Assembly (NCBI RefSeq): GCF_033439725.1
Contig: NW_026944386.1
Location: 4,650,001 to 4,714,000, forward strand
Origin: Neurospora tetraspora
Taxonomy: Eukaryota > Ascomycota > Sordariomycetes > Sordariales > Sordariaceae
Length of the DNA: 64,000 nt
Reading direction: 5' to 3'
Of this stretch, positions 55,920 to 64,000 are shown piece by piece. Under the pieces are notes generated by a model, which saw nothing but the letters and a program-made list of their open reading frames with translations, was not told where the DNA came from and did not search any database. Both the position numbers and the translations under genes were made by a program. Numbering within the stretch: the stretch's first letter is position 1; each line of letters opens with the position of its first letter.

Positions 55920-58830
55920 GTTGATTTCTGTTGGACGTGGGCGAGCAGCCCTAGCAGCTTTGGGGATTTTGGGCTAAGGAGTGCGTTTAGCCGGTCAGGA
56001 TCGATGGAAGGGGTCATTTTTGCAGAGAGATGACTGGGATTGGCGAACTTACCTGGCTTCTCAGGAGGAGATTGACGAAACGGTCAACTTTTGTTGACTT
56101 CACCTTCTTTGAGAAGGGAAGTCGTTGTACTGGTCTTTTTGGACGATGATGGTTTTTGTCGGGATGAAGCTTCCGAAGGACGGTTCACGATGAACGCTGA
56201 GAGTATGACAGATGACGGGTTTTTGGATTGATGGTTCTTGGACGAGGATCGCTCGCGTGGGAATGAGGCTTCTGGAGGACAGTTCAGAATGATTGATGAA
56301 AACAAGACAGATGACGGGAGTTGTCGGATTGAGAATTCTGTCTGGCAAGATGGAACTGTTATTGAGTTGATAATGGTTCGAAATCTTTCGATGGAGGGTT
56401 GGATCGCCTCGATGGTCTTGGTGGATGCTTTCGTTGAAGGTTGAGAAGAAGAGAAGGAAAAGAAGGGAATATGCTCTATGAAAGCGATTTTGTACTTTTC
56501 CACAGGGCAAACCTGTCTTCTTCCTGCGCTGTGCTTTTGTTGCAGCATCTTTTTCAGTTCCGAAGCATTCGTCGGCGTTGCTTTGGCCATTCCGCATGTG
56601 GTTCGGTAAGGATGCCTTTTTTCTCACCAGCTGCGAGACGCATCATCCGGACTTGAAGCAACGGAGCTCCGGCCCTGGCTAACATCGCCACCTGAAGAAA
56701 CAAATGCCGACGTCGCTTTTCAGCATCACAATCGCCTATTTCACTATCATAAAACATCATGTCTGGAAGATCCATCGCATCAGCTCATTCGACGATTTTT
56801 CTTGGGTTTCTTTTCCAAGTGTCAGTGCAAGCATTGTTGTGGGAAGTCGGAGTTTGGACTCGGCTTGATAGCATGAAGTGTCGGACTCAAGCACATCGGA
56901 CGTTCAACGTTGGCAGAATGCGTTAACGCCGTGCAGCGACTTGAATCAACTGGCCGAGGAGGGGCTTTTTCTATCAGCTCTTCAAGTGTCGTCCATGTCA
57001 TAAATGCATGGTTTCGAGGACGCATGAACGGCTCGACAAGATAAGGCGCCCGGACAGTGCTGGACGTCCGAATGGTGCTGGCCTGCTGGCCTGCTGGGCG
57101 TCAACAGTCAAATGGAAGGAAAAATAAAAACGACAGTCTCGAAAGTGTGGGAAATGCGAGGGAGGGGATTCCGAACTGGGCATCTTACGCCATCTTTCCC
57201 CAACCAACCGCCGTCCAGAGAAACCGATGACCGTATCAAGGACAAATGGTGCACCATCCCAAAATCCCAAATATGCAAAATAAAAGCCAATAAAATCCGG
57301 GCATGATGCAAGGCCACTTCAGAGTCGTCGGCCACTCACTGTGACGAATCTCGATTTACGACTTACACCCGAAACCGGGCGCAGTACCCGAACGCCGACA
57401 TGCGGCCGTTGGACGCCCAGCCGGGACCAACCGAGCTTGGACCCACAGGGCTTTTCTCCTTTCAGCTGTCGAGGTTTCTTTGTCGGCGCCGGCATTCTGG
57501 GCAGCTGGTCGGCTGGACGCCGATTGGGAGCCGACTGGATGGGACGGTTCGGAGAAGCTAGCAGACCAAGCCTGTTACGGGTGTAAGTGGTCAGTTACCA
57601 TTTTGGCGATGGCTTCTCCCTTGACCTTCCGGTCCAGGACCCAGCCAGTGCTGTGCTGGAGTGCCTAGGTAGGTACTACAGTCGGCTTCCTCGAACATTG
57701 TGTCGTTTTTGTGTTGTCTCGGTTGTTCATACATAGTAGCTGCTGGCACCCGACAGCCGTTCCATTTTCTGGGAGTCCCCCATTCGCAGCACTGTGCCTC
57801 CTACCCGGAGAGGACATCGAAATAAGCAGGCTTGACTCGCACGGTCACTCTTCGCGGAAACTTAACGCGACGCCAAGATTTCTGCTTAGTCCACGGTGGT
57901 TATTCACGATGTTGAGTCCTTCTTCACTTTGCCTTTTTTTTTTTTCTTAAAAGCAAGCCTAGGATTCCAGCTTCTCTTCGATTTCCATCCTTCATCCCGA
58001 AATGGACGCTCAGCACACCGCGTTGATTGATTGATAAGGTACTGCAGTTTTCCGTTGCCTACTTTTGTCCTCGACGATTTCAGAAACAGGTCCTCTTGAC
58101 GTAAATTTCCGTCATTAATTGTTCAGGCCTCTCGTCAACGGTACTGAGTGTTTTATTCTGCGCATGGTCAGGAATTCTCTTGTTTTCGATCCCGAAGCTC
58201 TCGATGGTTTTCCCGAAACTCTCCCAAGGCCTGCATGAGCCGTGAGCGATTGTCTAGGAACACCATCACAGGACGTTACAATTCTTGATAATGTCGATGG
58301 CTGCGAGGTTGGAATTCATTTCACTGCGATAGTCATCACGTCTCAAGTGGTCAGCCGGAGCATTCGTGCGCTCGCCAGGATTGCTCCCAGCAGCAGTTAC
58401 CAAATCATCAAAAGCATCATTATTCACACCTCAGCCAGCAGATTGTATGAATGCATGTATGTATGTGTATAGGTATATATACAAACGACGTCCACACAAA
58501 CGCCCTTGATTTACGAGACCATAGAGAGACAAAGCCAATCCTAGCCCCCCGTCCAATCCCATATACAAAACAAGTATGACAATAAAAAAGAAGCGACCTA
58601 TCGCTCAACGTAGGTCAGGTATCCTCATCCTCATCTCTTTCATCCCTCTCTCCTCCCAACCAATAAAGATATATACGTGAACCGGAAAAAATGAACACCT
58701 AACCAATGCATTTTCCCCAACCACGTTTGTTTGTTTAGCCAATTGTCTTTTTTATTCAAAGATCAACTGTTGTTCCTCTCTTCTCTCATCTTCCTCTTCG
58801 AATATCCACTCTCTGACTTTAGCCAAGCAT
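55920..58830. other. Gene-poor stretch
   Basis: About 2.9 kb. Minus-strand frames at 56,554-56,775 (MDLPDMMFYDSEIGDCDAEK start) and 56,084-56,590 look faintly protein-like but overlap in different phases, and I cannot define a gene. A T-run lies at 57,937-57,946 and a TATG-rich patch at 58,445-58,480. Sequence just before 58,831 is the 3' UTR of the acetyl-CoA hydrolase gene. Confidence 0.35.
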
Positions 58831-60532
58831 TTAGAACTTGACCTTGGCCATGGAGCCCTCCTCAATAAGAGCCTTGTGCATATCGAAAGAGTTGAAGAGA
58901 AGGTGGGGCTCGTGGCCCATACCCTTGCGGAGGCACTCGAACTCGGCCTTCTCGAAGTAGGCCTTGAGGATGGGCTTGTAGACGTCGTGGGCGCACTTGT
59001 CAATGATGACGCGGGCGCGCTCGCGGGGGCTGAGGCCACGGACATCGGCGAGACCGTTCTCGGTGACGATGACGTCGAGATCGTGCTCGGTCTGGTCGAC
59101 GTGGGTGCACATGGGGACGATGCAAGAAACACCGTGGGGGTCGGTCTTGGAGGGACGGGTGGAGGGGGTGTGCATGATGGAGTACTTGGAGTTGCGGAGG
59201 AAATCAGCGGAACCACCGAGACCGTTGAGCATGCGGGAGCCCATGACGTTGGTGGAGTTGGCGTGGGCGTAGATGTCGACCTCGACGGGGGTGTTCATGC
59301 CGATAACACCGAGACGGCGGATGATCTCGGGAGCGTTGGAGACGGACTGAGAGCGGAGGAGGAGCTTGTCATAGTAGTTGTCCCAGTTCTTGTAGAAGCG
59401 CTCGAAGCCGGTGGGCGAGAAGCGGATCGAGGTGGCGGTAGCGAAGTCAAGCTTGCCGGAGTCGAAGAGGTCGAGGAAGGTATCCTGGATAACCTCAGTC
59501 CAGACGTTGAGGTTCTTGAAGTTGGAGTTCTCGAGACCACCGATGACAGCGTTGGCGATGTTGCCGATACCGGACTGCAGGGGGAGAAGGTTCTTGGGCA
59601 GGCGGCCGTGGGCGACCTCGTGCTCGAAGAACTCGATCAGGTGGTCGGCAATGGCCGTGGCCGTGTCGTCGGCGGGGCTGTTGGGGAGGGTCTGATCGGG
59701 GGTGGTGCACTCAATGATACCGACAACCTTCTCGGGGTCGATGGGGATCGAAGTGGTACCGATACGGTCCCTGCACTGAGTGACGAGGAGGGGCTTGCGG
59801 TTGGGAGGAAGGTCGGAGAAGGTGATATCGTGGAGACCGTCGAAGCTGGGGATGGCGGTGTTGACCTCGATGATGATCTTGTCGGCCATCTGGAGAAGCT
59901 CGGGGGTGGCACCGACGGAGGCACCGGGGACGATGGAACCGTCCTCCTTGATCTCGGTAGCCTCAACGCAGACGACATCGAGATTCTTGTTCTCGCGGTC
60001 CTTGGTGTAGTAGCCCTGTGCGCGACGGGGTTAGCAAACTGTTTTGCGATGCGCCGAGATTCGCGGCCTCTTACGTAGACAAGGTCAACGGGGAACATGG
60101 ACAAGTGCTTGTCGAAGAAGTTGATGCGGCCCTCGTTGATACCCTTGGCAATGTTCTTGCCGACCTGGTGAGGAGAGCGACGGGCGATCATGTCGAGACC
60201 AGCCCAGCGGTTCTCGGTCTCGGCGCCAGCGGAAGCACCGACGAAAAGGCTGTACTTGAGCTGGCCCTGGAGGCCGTTCTTCTCGACGTGGTCAGCGAGC
60301 ATAGTAGGGACCTTCCTGTAGCGCGGGAGACATGGTTAGAGGACCTCGTCAGGATGCGGTATTTCCAGATGGCAACTTACTTGGGGTAGCCGACACCGGT
60401 GAAACCGGACCAGCCGATGTAGGCGCCATTGGGGAAGTGCTGGAGCATGTCCTCAGGGTTGCAGAGCTTCTTGAGCATAGAAGGGCGCTTGACGCGGGCC
60501 TTGAGGGCCGCGGAGGCAATGGGCGACGCCAT
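58831..60532 (-). CDS. acu-8: Acetyl-CoA hydrolase / acetate CoA-transferase (ACH1, acu-8 type)
   Basis: There are three exons on the minus strand: 60,532-60,381, 60,315-60,075 and 60,015-58,831. The introns are 65 and 59 bases, and the product has 525 residues, the usual length. The enzyme belongs to the class I CoA-transferase fold. In fungi it moves CoA between succinyl-CoA and acetate or propionate and helps acetate and propionate metabolism in mitochondria. Markers are [14 protein letters not shown] at the first intron, [41 protein letters not shown] (which I believe carries the catalytic Glu), [20 protein letters not shown] and [18 protein letters not shown]. The basic, Ala-rich N-terminus ([19 protein letters not shown]) suits a mitochondrial presequence. 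Codon use is strongly C-biased, as in highly expressed fungal genes, which also explains the long antisense open frames. Confidence 0.93.
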
Positions 60533-63500
60533 GGTGATGTGGATGTGGTGTGATTAGAGAGAGGTAGAGCGGAGAGAGGAAGAAGGGGGATGAGGATTCC
60601 TTGACGACACAGAAAAGGATCGCGAAGGAGGTCAAGGAGGAGGAGGGAGGAGGAGTAGGAGAGAAAAGACAGAAGAAGTGGAAAAAGATGGAGAAGTCCA
60701 AAAGGGACGGAAGCGGAACAACAACAACACACAGGCCACCAGTCACAACGCGGGAATGATGACGGTAATTTGCGACTCCATCAACACGTCCGGGATGGGC
60801 CTTTTCCAGATTGCGGAGAGGGAGGTGAAGAAAGGATAATACATCATCGCCAATCCATCTCCTGACCGCCCGGGATTGGCGGCTTGTAATTTGATGCTGA
60901 GCTGGATTTGGCGGGGTAGATTTGCGGATTGAGCTGGCGGCGACGTCGGGTTCGGGGCCCCACGACAGCGAACAATGGGGGTGTCTCGCGGCAGGCACGG
61001 AAAGCCGTTGCCTCATTGGCCAATCGCTTGGACAGCCAAACGCCCAGACCTTCTTTTCTTCCAACTCCAATTCCATCTCTTCCTTTTGCCCCTCCAACAC
61101 ATCACAAAAGTGGTCCGTGCTCTTCCATTTGTCCCGTCTTTCATCTCTTTTTCCCAGACTTCCCTCCGGCCAGAACAACATTTGTCGTCCCATCCCCCAC
61201 CGTCCCCAGACAATCCCCCGCCAAAACAACGAATGGCGGTAGGTGCCCAATTCCAAGCGAGTAATAGCGAGACAACAATGCGACGGTAAAACGCGATTCT
61301 TCCTCCAAAATGCAACCCGGAGGTGCCGGTCCAAGTTCGGTGTTGGGTGGGGCCCGGCTGGTATCCAAAGGCTCCGCTGGCCCGGACCAAACGGAAACCA
61401 CGCTCGGTAATCACGGAGCTCCCCTGTCGGTAACTGACTCGTGGCACAACACACCACACCGGTCAACCGGCGACTCCCCTGTCGACCCCCGTTCGATGTT
61501 GGGCGACTTCCACCAACCCGACCGCCGTCTGAACACGAGATCGTCTTGTTTTGCTGGCATTGCTTCGGTGGCCGTTCTCCCAAACATCCATATCCCCAGT
61601 GATCCCGTCGATGTTGACAGCTTGTCATCTCGTGGGTTTCCACACCTCTTTCATCCAGTCCACCTCTTCGATGATTTCCATCCACTCCCACACGCCGGCA
61701 AGGACGGGACATGAATCGCAAAGTCGGTGCCAGTGTATATTTATACTCTCGCAAAGCGGAGGATCTGCGTTGCTTCACGCCGTTCCTTGTGAGTGTTTCT
61801 TGGCTCCGTCTGGGTCGCCGCATTTGACAAGCAGCCGGCATGAATGCGGGTTTGTCGGCGGCGGAGGTCGACACATGGATGCAGGGCCGGGATGACCTTC
61901 GTTTCCTGTGGCGGTTCGGTGCACCCTTGTGCCTGAAAAGAAACGGTCAGGATTCGGCCGGGAGGTCGACCGGGAAGCAAAGTCGTTGCCGTAGCGGCCC
62001 GGTTTCATGTGCCGGACTCCATCGGCCCAGTTGCACTGGCACACATGACCGTCGGAGGCCGGATGTCGTTGATCCAGGCAGTTGCCACCCCCCGAAACAA
62101 CCCCGTCTCCGCTCTCGTCGCCCTTCCGCACTCCTTCTGTTCTGCACCAAAACCGATTTCCCATATGGGCGACCAGGAGCCTCCTCCGGCCGGCGTCGTG
62201 GCCACTTGTCCGGGTTCACTAGTGATACCCTAGTGTAGTGATCGCGGCCGGTAGTCGTCGGCGTTCGGGATTGGTGTTGCTTGAGATTCTCATCCCCAGA
62301 ACTGTCTGTTGCCGCCAGGAAGTTGGCTCCCTCGGCATGTTTAATCCATCACTCGCTTGTTGCTGCTGGGCTCTTTTGTCGTCTTGGCGATCCGTCGAAA
62401 AGCTGGAGTCTCCGAAGAACACAAAGATCTTCTAGAGATGCTTCGGCGAGATTCGTGTCGTTGGCCTCCCTTTTATACCCAGACCACCCCTTTCAGCTCC
62501 TTCGTCATTCCCAATCGGCAATTCTGGTTCATCCAATCAAGCTCTCCATTCCTTCCTGGCTCTCTCTGCAGGGCGTTGTCATCACACTCACACCCAAGTG
62601 CCTGACAGCCACTGGTAGAGGCATGGTGACGTGCATGGTTGTCATGGAGGGTCGCTGCTCATGTTGATGCTTCGCTTACAGCGGTACCTTGAAGAAGTCC
62701 GTGGGGTTAATGCCCAAAGTTCTTCTCTCAATCTCTGTGTGAGCTCATCGTTGTTGGACAACCGTCTGTCTTCCTTGCGTTGCTTGGTCGGGGGCCCTGT
62801 TCTCTGAAGCCGAGCTTCTGGGCGCCAGGCCCTGTCACCATTCGATGCAACTCATGATGCCTCTCCATGGTGTAGTTCGAGAAACGGCAAAACGAGACCT
62901 TGAGCACTTTTCCTCGTTCCCTTGGTGTATGGCTCGTCACTGTCGGACAGGTGACTGGCCTTCCCAATCGCCGCCTAGTCCCGCGCCCAGCACCTGATGA
63001 AGTGGGCTCGGCGACAAAGATGTCTGTCGCCATTCCTCACCATCTCCGCGATGGTCATTCCGTTGCGTAACACGATGCGCAACGTCGTGACGGGATGAAG
63101 ATCTGGTCAAGACCGTCCTCGCTGGGAGGCATCTTGGCGCCAAACAGGCTCAGTGCTTCAGCATCACGGCCAGACACAAGGTCAACAACGATCAGTCGTC
63201 TCCATCACGGAGTTTCACTTAAAGTTTCTTAAGATTAAGATTCGGTGTTGCACCCGTCCGATAACCGACGGATGCCAACCACCCGGCTGGCCTGGAGAGC
63301 AAACACTTTGGCATACTGTAACACCTGTCAGTTTCCGCGCGTTTAATCGAAAGTCTAAACCTAGACGGCGATAGAGTTCGCTTGGGGGCCAATCGTACCA
63401 TTCCCACCTCGCTTCTGACATTGATGCGGTGGAAGGAAACAACAGACCAGTCCGTGTAACCTCACGTGTGATTTGAGTCGGGTCCCTGCGATGCGACAAG

Positions 63501-64000
63501 GCTATTCCAACGACCGTCGAAAGTCGACTCGAGAGGATAACCACCAGTTTGGCGAATCCTCGCCGTCAAGGAAATAATCCCATGATAGCCGGAACCTCAA
63601 CTTGGCGCTCGGATCGGCCCAACCCAATTGTCGTGTTGGTAACGCATCGCATTCCTTTCTTCGTCAGGAGACAGCAATCGAGTCAAGCGACAGGATCTAA
63701 AACCTCCCAAGAAAAAACGGTTTGGGCATTTCGACGACACAACAACAACACCGATGGGATGGAATTGGGAGCAGCAGGCTATCTTCTAATTGTAGGAAAC
63801 GTTACATGCAGGCACCCAACATCTGCAACAACAACCGAGCCCTCGGTTCGGTAACCAGAGGGTCACACTCACACACTTCACATTTCAGTCTGGCGCTGGG
63901 AAGTCGTCCAGTGTTCAGTCGTCTTTCTCCGCACTCTTGACATTCTGGGAGACACGGCCGGGGCCCGGGGGTTTGCAGATGCAGGGAGCGGAGCGGGGGA
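60533..64000. other. Promoter region of the acetyl-CoA hydrolase gene and gene-poor sequence
   Basis: About 3.5 kb to the window end. The first 0.2 kb is a CT-rich leader for the minus-strand gene. A TATA-like GTATAAATATAC on the minus strand (61,737-61,748) and TTTTATACCC at 62,472-62,481 could belong to promoters I cannot pair with a gene. Open frames on both strands overlap heavily, lack family motifs, and look like chance frames in GC-rich DNA. A gene running off the right edge cannot be excluded. Confidence 0.35.

Noticed and set aside
58876-60078. 400-codon plus-strand open frame opposite the acetyl-CoA hydrolase gene
   Set aside because: It is the antisense of a highly C-biased coding exon. 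Its Val/Gly/Asp-rich product is typical of such shadows, and it also crosses the second intron of the real gene.
60453-61874. 473-codon minus-strand open frame overlapping the start of the acetyl-CoA hydrolase gene
   Set aside because: It overlaps the true first exon in another phase, has no domain, and covers the CT-rich promoter and leader. It is a chance frame in GC-rich DNA.
60533-64000. tRNA or other structured RNA gene in the right-hand gene-poor region
   Set aside because: I looked for a T-loop GGTTCGAATCC-type box with a matching acceptor stem and found none on either strand by eye.

Overview
The window looks like a chromosomal segment of a filamentous ascomycete. The evidence is short GT-AG introns of about 50-160 bases with CTAAC/CTAAT branch motifs, CBM1-type cellulose-binding modules, an OPT transporter, and two sharply bounded AT-rich blocks in which LTR retrotransposons are saturated with C-to-T / G-to-A changes of the kind left by repeat-induced point mutation (RIP). 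A Sordariomycete, probably in the Sordariales, is the best guess. That is inferred from the style of the genes and the strength of RIP, not proven.

Layout. (1) 1-16,090: an AT-rich nest. A minus-strand Ty1/Copia element that runs off the left edge is interrupted by a chromodomain Ty3/Gypsy element (about 252-11,211). That element carries a short non-autonomous LTR element (2,348-4,270) and a MITE (about 7,584-7,999). (2) 16,091-32,002: normal-composition gene space. It holds a CE1 feruloyl-esterase-like enzyme, an OPT oligopeptide transporter, a decayed hexosaminidase-like gene, a single-pass membrane protein (minus), a DenD-like sugar-acid dehydrogenase, a broken sulfotransferase-like remnant, a PL20 glucuronan lyase with CBM1, a secreted protein with an SSDDEA repeat stalk, and a small unknown protein (minus). 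(3) 32,003-44,666: a second AT-rich nest. A Copia element with perfect CGTTC target duplications contains a Gypsy element (CCCTT duplications) and an apparently unmutated solo LTR (AAAAC duplications). (4) 44,667-64,000: normal composition. It holds two related C2H2 zinc-finger genes, a second copy of the small unknown protein, an MFS transporter, a repeat-rich putative membrane protein (minus), an acetyl-CoA hydrolase of the ACH1/acu-8 type (minus), and several kilobases in which I see no convincing gene.

How the genes may work together. The 17-31 kb interval is rich in secreted plant- or cell-wall-directed functions: feruloyl ester cleavage, polyuronate lysis, a remnant amino-sugar hydrolase, peptide uptake, and a cytosolic dehydrogenase that could feed on sugar acids. 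That is consistent with saprotrophic or plant-associated growth, but nothing shows co-regulation.

The most unusual signal is between 31.2 and 51.3 kb. A divergent gene pair (a small 80-90 residue protein on the minus strand and a C2H2 zinc-finger protein on the plus strand) occurs twice in the same order and orientation. The small-protein genes share N- and C-terminal motifs and an intron of the same phase at the same place. The zinc-finger genes share a phase-2 intron that splits the first finger. The 12.7-kb Copia/Gypsy nest sits inside the first pair. The first zinc-finger gene has an in-frame TAG that could have come from a RIP-type change, and its fingers have expanded as three 189-base tandem units. 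I do not recognise this pair as a described system.
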